A stretch of 64,000 bases of DNA, from NCBI RefSeq assembly GCF_004342585.1, contig NZ_SLZQ01000004.1, forward strand, positions 297,560 to 361,559, in the 5' to 3' direction. The notes beneath the pieces were generated by a model that saw only the letters and a list, made by a program, of their open reading frames with translations, was not told the origin of the DNA and did no database searches. The DNA comes from Paucimonas lemoignei (GTDB lineage: Bacteria; Pseudomonadota; Gammaproteobacteria; Burkholderiales; Burkholderiaceae_D). A program made the translations under genes and the position numbers. Positions within the stretch are counted from its first letter, which is position 1, and every line of letters starts with the position of its first letter. Of this stretch, positions 16,278-25,112 are shown piece by piece.

Positions 16278-17886
16278 ACGACTGGTGCTGGCGCATTTCT
16301 GGCTGGGATTCTTGGCCTTCTTCCTCGCCCTGCTGCTTGGCGAGTGGCAGATGTACGTGCGCAGCCCGCTGTTTCCGGGCTTGAGCAACCCGGAACTGTA
16401 TTACCGCTCGGTGACGGCGCATGGCTCGGCGATGGCGTATGTCTTTCCGATTCTGGTGGCGATGGGCTTCGGCTATGCAATTGTCGAGTTGGCGTTGAAG
16501 CGCCCGCTTCTCGGTAAAAAATGGGCATGGATCGGCTATTGGCTGATCGTGGTCGGCACGATCGTCGCCATGGTGCCGGTGGCGATGGGCCTGGCATCGG
16601 TGTTATACACGTTTTATCCGCCGATGATCGGCAATGCGTTTTATTACATCGGCGTCGTGCTGGTGGTGGTGGGCTCGTGGATTTGGGTGGCGCTCATGTC
16701 GATCAATCTGCATGCCTGGAAAAAGGACAATCCCGGCGCACCGATTCCGCTGGCGATGTTTGCCAATGTCGCCGGCGCTTATCTGTGGGCCTGGACATCG
16801 GTGGGTGCGGCGCTGGAAATCCTGTTTCAAATCCTGCCGGTGGCGCTCGGTTTCAAGACGACCATCGATGCCGGGCTGGCGCGCATCCTGTTTTCCTGGA
16901 CGTTGCATGCGATCGTCTATTTCTGGCTGATCCCGACCTACATCGCCTTTTACACGCTGGTGCCGCGCGCCATCGGCGGCAGGCTTTACAGCGATACGGC
17001 GGGACGGGTGGCATTCGTGCTATTCCTGGTGTTTTCCATGCCGATCGGGATTCACCATGTCTTCCAGGACCCGCAAGTGGGGGAAGGCTTCAAGTTCGTG
17101 CACGCCATCTTCACCGGCATGGTATCCGTGCCCACGCTGATGACGGTGTTCACGATTACCGCTTCGGTGGAAATAGCCGCGCGCCTGCGCGGCGGGCGCG
17201 GCGTGCTGGGCTGGGTCAAGGCCCTGCCCTGGCAAAACCCGATGATGCTGGCCGTGGCCTTTTCCTTCATTTTGCTCGGCTTTGGCGGCGCCGGCGGCAT
17301 CATCAACATGAGTTATCTGCTCGACTTCACCGTCCACAACACGCAATGGATCACCGGCCACTTCCACCTGATTTTCGGCGGCGCCATCGTCATCATGTAC
17401 TTTGCGATCGCCTATGACCTGTGGCCGCACCTCACCGGCAAGGCCTTGCAGAGTGCGGGCATGATGCGCCTGCAGCTGTGGCTCTGGTTCATCGGCATGA
17501 TTGTCGTGACCTTCCCCTGGCACTATGTCGGCATCCTCAGCATTCCGCGGCGCATGGCGTATTTCGACTACAGCGATCCCGCGATTGCGCCGCAAGCCCT
17601 CTCCGTCACCATCACCTTTATCGGCGGACTGTTGCTGGTGTTGTCGGCTCTGCTGTTCCTCGCCATCCTCGTGCGCGGCCATCTCGGCGCGCGGGTCAGC
17701 CTGCCCGAGTTCCGCTTCAGCCAGCCGGTGCATCAGCCAGCCCGGGTGCCGATTGCCCTGAACAGCTTTTCGCTGTGGCTTGCGCTGATGATCGGGCTGA
17801 CCGTCGTCAATTACGGCTATCCGATCGTCAAGCTCATGGCACTGGAAACGACCTCGGTGCCGGCTGTCTTCGTCGGGGTGAAATGA
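16264..17886 (+). CDS. ba3-type cytochrome c oxidase subunit I
   Basis: A 540-residue heme-copper oxidase core with 12-13 membrane helices that reduces O2 to water. Heme and copper ligands visible: the low-spin heme His in VTAHGSAMAYVF near residue 57, the Cu-B His and cross-linked Tyr in LHAIVYFW near 215-219, the double His in GIHHVFQDP near 263, and HFHLIFGG near 364-366 for both hemes. The HAIVY motif (HPIVY in Thermus) and the lack of the D-channel DExxPxxx-type Glu place it in the ba3/type B group, usually high-affinity enzymes. The GTG start at 16264 has GGAGG about 8 bases upstream. Its stop overlaps the next ATG as ATGA. Confidence 0.92.
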   Translation: MLNSKRLVLAHFWLGFLAFFLALLLGEWQMYVRSPLFPGLSNPELYYRSVTAHGSAMAYVFPILVAMGFGYAIVELALKRPLLGKKWAWIGYWLIVVGTIVAMVPVAMGLASVLYTFYPPMIGNAFYYIGVVLVVVGSWIWVALMSINLHAWKKDNPGAPIPLAMFANVAGAYLWAWTSVGAALEILFQILPVALGFKTTIDAGLARILFSWTLHAIVYFWLIPTYIAFYTLVPRAIGGRLYSDTAGRVAFVLFLVFSMPIGIHHVFQDPQVGEGFKFVHAIFTGMVSVPTLMTVFTITASVEIAARLRGGRGVLGWVKALPWQNPMMLAVAFSFILLGFGGAGGIINMSYLLDFTVHNTQWITGHFHLIFGGAIVIMYFAIAYDLWPHLTGKALQSAGMMRLQLWLWFIGMIVVTFPWHYVGILSIPRRMAYFDYSDPAIAPQALSVTITFIGGLLLVLSALLFLAILVRGHLGARVSLPEFRFSQPVHQPARVPIALNSFSLWLALMIGLTVVNYGYPIVKLMALETTSVPAVFVGVK

Positions 17887-18677
17887 TGGCGCAAGAGCGA
17901 CTTTATTCCCTGCGCAACCCATGGTTTGTCGGCGCCCTTTCCATCGTGGTGGGCATTGGTTTGCTCGCCGGCCTGGTCGGCTTTATTTGGATGCCGTACC
18001 GGCAAGCCGGCGGCACGCTCAGCGGCGCATGGGATGCGATCTGCCGCGCGGCCGGCGCGCCGGCTTTGGCCAACCCCGACGTGCAACTGGCGCCGTCGCA
18101 GTCGCGCCCCAGCGAAGTCATCCTCATTCCGAGGATGGTGGCGACCGATACGGAAGCGGTCGGCCGCGGCGGCACCCTGGCCCTGCGCTGCACGATGTGC
18201 CATGGCGTGCGCGGCATGAGCGGCGCCGAAAGTCCGAGTCTTGCCGGCCAGGGGCCGGAAGTCATTTACAAACAGTTGCGCGACTATCAGTCGGGACATC
18301 GCGTCAGCCAGATCATGGCGCCGCATGCGCGCAACCTGAGCGACCAGGACATGCGCGACCTCGGCGCCTATTACGCTTCCCTGCCACGAGTGACGGCGCC
18401 GCCCAGCGTGGCGGAACAATTACGCGCGCCGGCCATCGTGCAGATCGGCGCGCCGATGCGCAATATCGCACCCTGCATTTCCTGCCATGGCGGCAGCGAT
18501 TTGAAAACGGCGGCGCCCCTGCTCGATGGCGCACCAGCTTCCTACCTGCGCAACCAGATGCTGGCCTTTGCCAAGGGCACGCGCCGCAATGACTTGCAGG
18601 GTCAGATGCGACATATCGCAAGACAAATGACACCGGAAGAGATCGAGCAGGTCGTGTCCTACTATTCCCAGCGCTAG
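17883..18677 (+). CDS. Membrane-anchored diheme cytochrome c
   Basis: A 264-residue protein that begins at the ATG overlapping the subunit I stop (ATGA). An uncleaved N-terminal helix (FVGALSIVVGIGLLAGLVGF) anchors it in the inner membrane. Two c-type heme sites follow, CTMCH near residue 103 and CISCH near 199, each in a c4-like domain (SLAGQGPEVIYKQLRDYQSG and ASYLRNQMLAFAKGTRRND). As last gene of the operon it probably acts as the fixed electron donor to Cu-A, or as an oxidase subunit comparable to the cytochrome domains fused to caa3 oxidases. A longer upstream frame beginning inside the subunit I gene is rejected because translated residues before the ATG are Arg/His-rich. Confidence 0.88.
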   Translation: MMAQERLYSLRNPWFVGALSIVVGIGLLAGLVGFIWMPYRQAGGTLSGAWDAICRAAGAPALANPDVQLAPSQSRPSEVILIPRMVATDTEAVGRGGTLALRCTMCHGVRGMSGAESPSLAGQGPEVIYKQLRDYQSGHRVSQIMAPHARNLSDQDMRDLGAYYASLPRVTAPPSVAEQLRAPAIVQIGAPMRNIAPCISCHGGSDLKTAAPLLDGAPASYLRNQMLAFAKGTRRNDLQGQMRHIARQMTPEEIEQVVSYYSQR

Positions 18678-18794
18678 AAAGTCGTTTACCGCAAAATTAC
18701 TAGGGTGCCGCAAACATTTGTGCAAACGCAAAGGCCGGCATTTGTTGTCAGAAAATAATCATCTTCCTCGTGATTAACTGACAATGACCATGCT

Positions 18795-19085
18795 ATGAGA
18801 AGCGCGATTTCTACCGAACTGCCTGCGCAAAGCACCCCCTCCATCATCGGCCAAGCCGAAGCTTATCTGGCAAAGTTGCCCGAAATCACTGGTGAGGATA
18901 TCAAATCCGTGCTGGCGGATGGCATGGTGCTGGTGTCCGGCCTGTTATGCAGCGACACCAGTGATACGCCGGAACAGGAAAACCAGCGCAAGCTGGCCAA
19001 CCTGGTGCTGGCGAAAATGCAGCGCATCACCCGCGAAACCAGCCAGCATGCCAGACCGGGCTCCTATCCCTGCTTCACGTCGTAA
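18795..19085 (+). CDS. Hypothetical 96-residue protein
   Basis: A soluble, acidic protein of unknown function, start MRSAISTELPAQSTPSIIGQ. The middle segment EITGEDIKSVLADGMVLVSG and the helical NQRKLANLVLAKMQRITRET look like natural protein sequence with normal codon use. Three ATG codons lie close together before it; the one at 18795 is in frame, without a clear ribosome binding site. It stands alone between the oxidase operon and the convergent 95-residue gene, so context gives no clue. Confidence 0.5.
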   Translation: MRSAISTELPAQSTPSIIGQAEAYLAKLPEITGEDIKSVLADGMVLVSGLLCSDTSDTPEQENQRKLANLVLAKMQRITRETSQHARPGSYPCFTS

Positions 19086-19092
19086 AGCTAGA

Positions 19093-19116
19093 GCTGCAGC
19101 ACGATCATGCTGCAGC
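19093..19116. terminator. Hairpin between two convergent small genes
   Basis: Perfect 9-base arms GCTGCAGCA and TGCTGCAGC with a 6-base loop lie 8 bases after the stop of the 96-residue gene and 18 bases after the stop of the opposing gene. No T-run follows, so it is at best a weak bidirectional terminator. Confidence 0.4.
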
Positions 19117-19133
19117 GATTATGCTGGCGCCGG

Positions 19134-19421
19134 TCAGTTCATTTGCGGCGCATGGGCTTCGCCGCGGCCCTTGTTGCCCAGTTCATCCACCAGTGCATGG
19201 CCTTTCTGCAGACCGGCCTGGACCGCGGCTTCCTTCGAAGGATAGTCGCCATCGTCGCCTGACTTTCCTACCACCTCGCCCTCACTGGTGGCGTCTTCGC
19301 CGGGCCAGGCGATGCGCACCGTGTAATCCCAGAGCGATTCTGTTCCCTCGTGGGGCAAGGCCGTGACGAAAATATCCATGCCCTTGTACGACTCGGTTTG
19401 CCAATCCTGTTGTGCAGCCAT
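19134..19421 (-). CDS. Hypothetical 95-residue protein
   Basis: A small acidic soluble protein, MAAQQDWQTESYKGMDIFVT at the start. The pattern of a short beta-rich front half (GTESLWDYTVRIAWPGED) followed by YPSKEAAVQAGLQKGHALVDEL suggests an alpha/beta fold in which the last helix resembles the DUF-type CPXCG-free cytoplasmic proteins common in Burkholderiales; I do not recognise the family with confidence. The ribosome site AAGGAGG lies 6 bases before the ATG and is excellent, so it is surely translated. Monocistronic by context. Confidence 0.65.
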   Translation of the reverse strand: MAAQQDWQTESYKGMDIFVTALPHEGTESLWDYTVRIAWPGEDATSEGEVVGKSGDDGDYPSKEAAVQAGLQKGHALVDELGNKGRGEAHAPQMN

Positions 19422-19484
19422 GATTGCCTCCTTATTTAACAGCTTGAATCCGCTATATAAAGGATGGCATGGCGAAACAGAGGT

Positions 19485-19709
19485 TCAACGCGCCTTCGAC
19501 AAGACGATCAGCCAGCGGCGAAATAACAGGATTTGCAGATGACCTCTGGCAATACCTGGGCTGCATTCGAGGATGGGATTGGCGCGGTAAAACAGGGTGC
19601 GGTAATTGCGACCGATGGAAAGTTCGCGGCGGCCGAGACGCAGCTGAATGGAGGAAGCCAGGTAGTTAGGCTGGAAGCTGAGGGGCAGCGAAGATGTCAT
19701 GTTTGCCAT
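19485..19709 (-). CDS. Possible SOS-controlled small protein
   Basis: A 74-residue frame, MANMTSSLPLSFQPNYLASS at its start and LLFRRWLIVLSKAR at its end. The family is unknown. It has an AAAGGTG ribosome site 6 bases before the ATG at 19709, and a near-consensus LexA box 58 bases upstream. The N-terminal half reads like a real protein, the basic C-terminal third less so; a premature frame change cannot be excluded. If expressed it would be induced by DNA damage. No signal peptide; the C-terminal ILLFRRWLIVL is weakly hydrophobic and could touch the membrane. Confidence 0.4.
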   Translation of the reverse strand: MANMTSSLPLSFQPNYLASSIQLRLGRRELSIGRNYRTLFYRANPILECSPGIARGHLQILLFRRWLIVLSKAR

Positions 19710-19766
19710 GGTGTTCACCTTTCTTGTATATTATCAACATTGAACGTGATGGCACTTTAACACAAA

Positions 19767-19786
19767 TACTGTATAAATAAACAGTA
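19767..19786 (-). promoter_or_regulatory. LexA (SOS) box
   Basis: The 20-mer TACTGTATAAATAAACAGTA fits the gamma/beta-proteobacterial LexA consensus TACTGT(AT)4ACAGTA: both outer hexamers TACTGT and ACAGTA are perfect and the 8-base centre is all A/T. It is 58 bases upstream of the small minus-strand gene at 19709. On the other side the nearest gene is the 3' end of the TpsA gene, so the small gene is the only plausible target. Confidence 0.75.
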
Positions 19787-19833
19787 CTTTTGGTAAGTGT
19801 TGTATTCACGCAAGGCTCACCTCTTGCAAACAC

Positions 19834-19853
19834 AAGGTCAGTTTCCCGACCTT
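19834..19853 (-). terminator. Weak hairpin after the TpsA gene
   Basis: AAGGTC and GACCTT arms flank an 8-base loop 30 bases beyond the stop codon of the TpsA gene. The T-run after it on the minus strand is short (GTGTTTG), so this is a weak candidate for the end of the long pilus/TPS transcript. Confidence 0.3.
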
Positions 19854-19883
19854 TCTTCCCTCTTCCTGATTCCCTCCTCCTTC

Positions 19884-22800
19884 TTATTTTCCGTCTAGAG
19901 ACGCCGGCCCGCTCTGTGCCTGCGGCTTCTGGCAAGGGTCATCCATCCGTAGGCCTTCGCGGTTGACCTGGATGAGACGGTTCTTGGCATCGGCTTTGTC
20001 GTCATCCCGGACAGCGTCATTGACCGCAGCCGCAGACACATCGGCGCAATTGAGGTCAAACGCGGCCGGCGCTGTTGCGCTTGCGCCGTTCTCATCATGG
20101 CTACCGTTTCCTGACCCATTGTCATCTCCAAGGTCGCCGCCTTTTGTCGAAGAACCCGCATCGCCGGCGTTGTCGCCACCTGCGCCAGCACCATTGGATG
20201 CATCGCCGTCGCCGGCGCCAATGCCTCCGGTGCCGCTGCCAGAATCTCCATCTCCAGTTCCACCGCTGGCCGATCCGCTGCCGGCATCGCCTGAACCGTC
20301 GCCGGCTCCGGTCGTGCCGCCATTGCCATCGCCGTCACCGACACCAACGCCATCGGCTCCACCGGCACCATCGCCCTTGCCGCCATTGCCCGCGCCGTTG
20401 CCATTGCCGCCATCGCCATCGCCGATGCCGCCGCTGCCGGTCCCGGCGCCGCCATCACCGTCAGCCGAGCCATTTCCTCCGCTGCCGCCGTTTCCTGTGC
20501 CATCGCCGGTGTCGCCTGTCCCGGCGCCATCGGTGCCTTCGCCGGTGCCACCGCCTCCTGCGCCGTTGCCGCCGTCACCCGTGCCGCCAGTGCCGCTGCC
20601 GGCTCCGCCATCGCCGTCACCAGTGCCGCCACCTCCCGTGCCATTACCGCCGGTTCCGGTGCCATCTCCGGTGCCGCCCGTTCCGGAGCCGTCGGTGCCG
20701 TCACCCGCACCACCGCCTCCGGTGCCATTTCCTGCACCGCCGTCTCCGGCGCCGCCAGTACCGTCTCCGCCATCACCGTCACCAGTGCCGCCGCCGCCCG
20801 TGCCAGTGCCGCCGGTTCCTGTACCATCGCCGGTGCCGCCCGTGCCAGTGCCGCCGGTTCCTGTACCATCGCCGGTGCCGCCCGTGCCTGATCCATCGGT
20901 GCCATCGCCGGTGCCGCCGCCTCCGGTGCCATTTCCTGCACCGCCGTCTCCGGCGCCGCCAGTACCGGTTCCGCCATCGCCGTCACCGGTGCCGCCGCCG
21001 CCCGTGCCATTGCCGCCACCGTCACCGCCGCCATCACCACCGCCAATGCTGCCGGAACCGGATGTGCCGCTGCCGTCGGTGCCAGTGCCGCCTGTGCCGC
21101 CATCGTCGCCGGGAGTGGTGGTTTGCGGAGGATAGGGATTGGTATTGGGAGGAGCCGGCGGGCAACCGACACAGCTGCCGCTGTCCGGATTGACCACCAC
21201 GCCGCCGTCGCCCGAGCCGTTGCCGCCACCCGAATTATCGCCGCCATCGATGCTCGAATCAGGGAAGGGGTTGGGGTTCTCGCCCTTGCAGGTATCGAGA
21301 TCCTGGCATCCCTGCCATAAGCCGCCGCTGGTACCGCCGTCATTTTTCTTGGTAAACGTGGGCGTCCGGCTATAGGTAAACACCTTATTGCCGGTCGAGA
21401 TCACCAGCTTCCTGTTGCCCAGCGCGGCGCCGAGCGTGTCGTCCCATGGGAGGTGGATGTCGCCATAGCCGGCGCCGCCGTTGGGGAACGGGTAGTCAGT
21501 ACTGCCGCTGATGATGATGGTGCTGCCGTCCGGCATTTTCATGATTTCAGCTGCCGTGAAATTGGGCTCCCATGACTTCGGGCTATTGCCTACCCAGATC
21601 GTCTCGTCATTCAGGGTGCGGAAGGTAATCTGCGGCTTGTTCAAGTTTTGATACTTGTCCGCAGTCCCCGGCAGCGTGAGGTTATTGGTAAAGAAATGCA
21701 TCTGCGGGCCAAACGTCTTGAACGAATGGATCGTCAGATTGGTTGCCGCCAGGCGCAAGTTGTAGAGGGGACCGACTTCGTGCGCGACGATGCTGCCGGT
21801 GGTTTGCGCCGACAGGCTGCGATAGCCGAGATCGAGCGCGCCGTCGGAACCGATGTGGATGTCGCCGGTCTGGATATTCTTTGCCGCCGCATTGACATTG
21901 CTGTCATTCAGGATTGCGTTCTGCGGCGTGCCGATGAAAAAGGTTGCCGTCTCGTTGGTAAATTTTTTCAGCAGGCCGGCGCTGTAATTGATGTCGGCAG
22001 TGAAATCGGTATCCGTGCCATTTTCGATGCCGATCCGGTAAGCCGTGTTATACGGCTGAAGCATGATGCGCGCGCCGTTTTTGGTCGCCGCATCGAGCAG
22101 AATATTGAGCGAATTGGCGCGCAACAGCAGGTTGTCGCCCTGGCTGTTCAACTTGATGATATTCAGGGCGCCGCCGGTCGTCAGATAAAAGTCGCCGACC
22201 GGCTTGCTGGAACTGGTCACCGTGGTGGAGCCGCTACCGGAAACGTCGGGCGCAGTAGCGCTGGCGGCGACCGCGCCGATCCCGAGGCCGGTCAGCTCGC
22301 CGGTGTACGCGCTATTGTTGATGACCATGGTCTTGCCGCCGGCGGCGGACAAAGCCGAGACATTCGTGGTCAGGTAAAACGTGCCTAGCAAATCATCGCC
22401 GAAGACGCCAAGCGTATTGGCGTTGATGCGGCTGCCCAGAAAGGTCTGGGCGATATAGTCACCGCCGACGCCGACCGACACCACGCCGGAGCCGGTCGCC
22501 GTGGCCGCATTGATGTTGGCGAAGATATTCAGGTTGCCGCCCACCGACAACGACACATTGTTGTCGTTATAGATGGCGGGCGTGGCGCGTCCCTGCGCAT
22601 CGACACCGGCCAGCGTCACGATCGTATTGGCGGTCGTATTGATGCCGGATACGCCGCCGACGCTGCCGATATTCAGCGGCCCGCCGGTATAGCTGATGGA
22701 ACCGTTGGTCCTGGCGGCCATAGTCGTCACCAGGTTCTTAGCATTGTTCAGCACAAAGGGCGTAACGCTGCTTGAGCTGGCGCCTTGCAACAGCAAGTTG

Positions 22801-25112
22801 CCAGCCTTGAGCGAGCCGGCGTCAAGCGGTTCGCTGGTGGCGGCATCGACATCGTGCCGCTGATAGACGCCGCCACTGCCGGCCGTCAGGCGAATCGTTC
22901 CGGTGCCGGCATCGATGCTTTCATTCAGGGTCAGGCTGGCGGGGTTGGTGCCGTCGGGCAGCTTGGTTGGGTCGAATCCGGCGGCGTCACCGGTGGTGAT
23001 CGTGACGTTATGGTTGTTGGTCTTGATGCCGGCCTGGCCATACGGATTCCCGACCGTCATGCTGCCCTGGGTATTGACGACCAAGTCGCCGTTGATGTCG
23101 GCGCTGATGTTGCGGATGTTATTGCCTGCCATGGCCAAGTTGGCCGAGCCATTGCGCAATGCCAGGTTATTGACTTGCAGCGCGCCGGCAGTCTGGTTGA
23201 TGCCGCCTTGGGCGCGGACGTACATGCTGCTGGTGCTGACGTTTTGCGCCAGGTTCAGCACCCCATTGTTACGGTCCAGGTAGAACTGGGTATTGCCATT
23301 GGCATGGGTCACGCCGGAAACGCCATTGACCGTGCCAATGGTGAGATTTTTATCATTACTGAATTGGACATAGCCGCCGCTGATATTGGCGGCAAAGGTG
23401 TTCACCTTGTTCCAGCTGCCGACGAAGTTGTCGGACGTGATGCCGACCAAATCCCAGTTGCCGCCGCCGGTCAACAGCAGCCCGTTGGCGCCGATGACCG
23501 TGCCGGATTTTTGCGTGGCGCCATTGGCCGCATCGAGCCAGATCGTGCCGTTGTAGCCTTCGACATGCGAGTTGATGACGATGCGGTTGCTTGCCTGCAG
23601 GCGCAACGTCGAGCCGGAATTCCATTGCACACCGCCGCCGTTGCCGTCATCGATGGTGATGGTGCCGCCCTTCGGCGCCGTGCCGCTGGCGGTCGTTGTC
23701 GTCACGGTGACATTGCCGCCGGCCAGCGCCGTCTCCAGCGCGCCGACCGACATACGCGAGGTACCGCCGTTATCCGTGGCATCGCGAAAGGGCTCACTTC
23801 CAGTCATATCTGCCGTGGCCGCGTCGACGCTTTGCACGATTTCGATATCGCTCGGGTCGAGCAGCAGCGTGCCGGCATTGCCCTTGGGCGCCAGCGTATT
23901 GGCCGTGCCGTTAAAGTCGAGAATCGCCTTGCCGGAGATTTCCACATTGCCGCCATCGCCGCCTTGAGCGCCGCCCTTGGCCGCGATATCGCCGTAATAG
24001 CGCGTGTATTCATCCGACCAGACCACGACATCGCCGCCGTTGCCATTGTTCCTGGCGGAGGCATCGATCGTCACATCCCTGGCGACATAGGCGCTGCGCG
24101 CATTCGGCAGCGGTCCCTTGCCTTGATAGCTGCCGCCGACATTGATCGTGCCGCCGCCGGCGTCGCCGGAGGCATCCAGGCGCGCATTGCCGGTCAGCGC
24201 CACGCGCTCGCCCAGCACGGCAATGCGCCCGCCGGTCTGGCCGGCACCGCTGCCGCTGGCGTCGAGCGTGCCGCTGACCTGGGCATTGCCGCCCTCGGCC
24301 ATCAGGTAGATTTCGCCATTGCGCTCGACCGTGCTTTGCGCGCGCACCAGGCCGGTATTGTTGACGCTGGTGGCGGCGAGGTCTCGTGCTGTCGCCGCCG
24401 TCATGATGGCGCGACCACCATCGGCCAGCAACTGGCCGCTGTTGTTGACGCCGGAAAGATCGGCCACGGCTTTTTCATCGACCGTGAAATTGATCATGCT
24501 GTCGCCGGCGATATCGAGCGTCAGCTTGTTGCCGGAGGCGAGCGCGGCAGTGCCCAGGCGAGCCTGGATCACGCCGCTGTTGCCGGCGTAGTCGCCGGCC
24601 AGCACGATGTACCCGCCATCGCGCGCTTTCAGCAAGCCGGCATTGATGACTTCGCGCCGCGCAGCCAGGCCTTCGCGGCTGAATACGTAATTGCCAGCCA
24701 TGAAGTCGTCATTACGGATCGACAGGGTGGTGGCAATCAAGCCGCCGACATCCACCACGGCGCCGGCGCCGAAATAGACGCCGAACGGGTTGACCAGGAA
24801 TACCTGGCCGTTGGCCGACAGGTTGCCGAGGATATGGGAAGGATTATTCCCGGTCACCCGATTCAGGATGACTGAAGAGGTGTTCGGCTGGTTGATGCGC
24901 ACGCTGTTGCCGGCGCCGATGGAAAAATCCTGCCAGTTGATGATGGCCTTGGGCGTGGTTTGCGTGATGACCTGGTTTGCACCGGCGGCATTGATCGCAG
25001 CAGCGCCGCCGACGACCGTGCCGCCGGAAGGAAGCTGCGCCAGCGCCGTGGCATGGCAGAGCAACGCCGCGGCGAGCGCGATGGCCGTTTTTTTAGAAAC
25101 TGGCGCTGACAT
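19884..25112 (-). CDS. TpsA two-partner secretion exoprotein (filamentous haemagglutinin-like)
   Basis: A 1742-residue secreted adhesin-type protein. A normal signal peptide ([20 protein letters not shown]) leads into a TPS secretion domain at about residues 28-260, with landmarks [54 protein letters not shown] and the later [16 protein letters not shown] long beta-helix region of FHA-like repeats follows to about 1250. Residues about 1290-1660 are an extreme low-complexity Gly/Thr/Asp region ([13 protein letters not shown] units), which also creates a mirror Pro-rich frame on the other strand. The last 60 residues are non-repetitive with two Cys (LNCADVS and DDPCQKPQ). No ESPR extension is present. 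The start overlaps the end of the TpsB gene by 20 bases, and TpsB is the cognate exporter. Confidence 0.92.
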   Translation of the reverse strand: MSAPVSKKTAIALAAALLCHATALAQLPSGGTVVGGAAAINAAGANQVITQTTPKAIINWQDFSIGAGNSVRINQPNTSSVILNRVTGNNPSHILGNLSANGQVFLVNPFGVYFGAGAVVDVGGLIATTLSIRNDDFMAGNYVFSREGLAARREVINAGLLKARDGGYIVLAGDYAGNSGVIQARLGTAALASGNKLTLDIAGDSMINFTVDEKAVADLSGVNNSGQLLADGGRAIMTAATARDLAATSVNNTGLVRAQSTVERNGEIYLMAEGGNAQVSGTLDASGSGAGQTGGRIAVLGERVALTGNARLDASGDAGGGTINVGGSYQGKGPLPNARSAYVARDVTIDASARNNGNGGDVVVWSDEYTRYYGDIAAKGGAQGGDGGNVEISGKAILDFNGTANTLAPKGNAGTLLLDPSDIEIVQSVDAATADMTGSEPFRDATDNGGTSRMSVGALETALAGGNVTVTTTTASGTAPKGGTITIDDGNGGGVQWNSGSTLRLQASNRIVINSHVEGYNGTIWLDAANGATQKSGTVIGANGLLLTGGGNWDLVGITSDNFVGSWNKVNTFAANISGGYVQFSNDKNLTIGTVNGVSGVTHANGNTQFYLDRNNGVLNLAQNVSTSSMYVRAQGGINQTAGALQVNNLALRNGSANLAMAGNNIRNISADINGDLVVNTQGSMTVGNPYGQAGIKTNNHNVTITTGDAAGFDPTKLPDGTNPASLTLNESIDAGTGTIRLTAGSGGVYQRHDVDAATSEPLDAGSLKAGNLLLQGASSSSVTPFVLNNAKNLVTTMAARTNGSISYTGGPLNIGSVGGVSGINTTANTIVTLAGVDAQGRATPAIYNDNNVSLSVGGNLNIFANINAATATGSGVVSVGVGGDYIAQTFLGSRINANTLGVFGDDLLGTFYLTTNVSALSAAGGKTMVINNSAYTGELTGLGIGAVAASATAPDVSGSGSTTVTSSSKPVGDFYLTTGGALNIIKLNSQGDNLLLRANSLNILLDAATKNGARIMLQPYNTAYRIGIENGTDTDFTADINYSAGLLKKFTNETATFFIGTPQNAILNDSNVNAAAKNIQTGDIHIGSDGALDLGYRSLSAQTTGSIVAHEVGPLYNLRLAATNLTIHSFKTFGPQMHFFTNNLTLPGTADKYQNLNKPQITFRTLNDETIWVGNSPKSWEPNFTAAEIMKMPDGSTIIISGSTDYPFPNGGAGYGDIHLPWDDTLGAALGNRKLVISTGNKVFTYSRTPTFTKKNDGGTSGGLWQGCQDLDTCKGENPNPFPDSSIDGGDNSGGGNGSGDGGVVVNPDSGSCVGCPPAPPNTNPYPPQTTTPGDDGGTGGTGTDGSGTSGSGSIGGGDGGGDGGGNGTGGGGTGDGDGGTGTGGAGDGGAGNGTGGGGTGDGTDGSGTGGTGDGTGTGGTGTGGTGDGTGTGGTGTGGGGTGDGDGGDGTGGAGDGGAGNGTGGGGAGDGTDGSGTGGTGDGTGTGGNGTGGGGTGDGDGGAGSGTGGTGDGGNGAGGGGTGEGTDGAGTGDTGDGTGNGGSGGNGSADGDGGAGTGSGGIGDGDGGNGNGAGNGGKGDGAGGADGVGVGDGDGNGGTTGAGDGSGDAGSGSASGGTGDGDSGSGTGGIGAGDGDASNGAGAGGDNAGDAGSSTKGGDLGDDNGSGNGSHDENGASATAPAAFDLNCADVSAAAVNDAVRDDDKADAKNRLIQVNREGLRMDDPCQKPQAQSGPASLDGK
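20130..21250. repeat. Gly-rich codon repeat tract inside the TpsA gene
   Basis: About 1.1 kb of imperfect GGN-rich repeats encode alternating Gly with Thr, Asp, Asn, Ala or Ser. Exact internal duplications are visible: a 42-base unit occurs twice in tandem at 20796-20837 and 20838-20879, and a 49-base segment at 20715-20763 recurs at 20919-20967, a 204-base (68-codon) period. All these lengths are multiples of three, so expansion keeps the frame. Such tracts change length by slippage and recombination and are hard to assemble from short reads. Confidence 0.85.

Noticed and set aside
17421..18677. 418-residue start for the last cytochrome c
   Set aside because: The upstream part lies inside subunit I in another frame and is His/Arg-rich; ATG 17883 overlaps the previous stop.
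19963..21135. 390-residue proline-rich forward ORF ([10 protein letters not shown] pattern)
   Set aside because: It is the mirror of the Gly-rich tract of TpsA: GGN codons read as Pro codons on the other strand. No ribosome site or signal peptide.
22785..24875. Long forward ORF (696 codons) opposite TpsA
   Set aside because: Composition follows the antisense of the beta-helix repeats; TpsA has clear family motifs on the minus strand.
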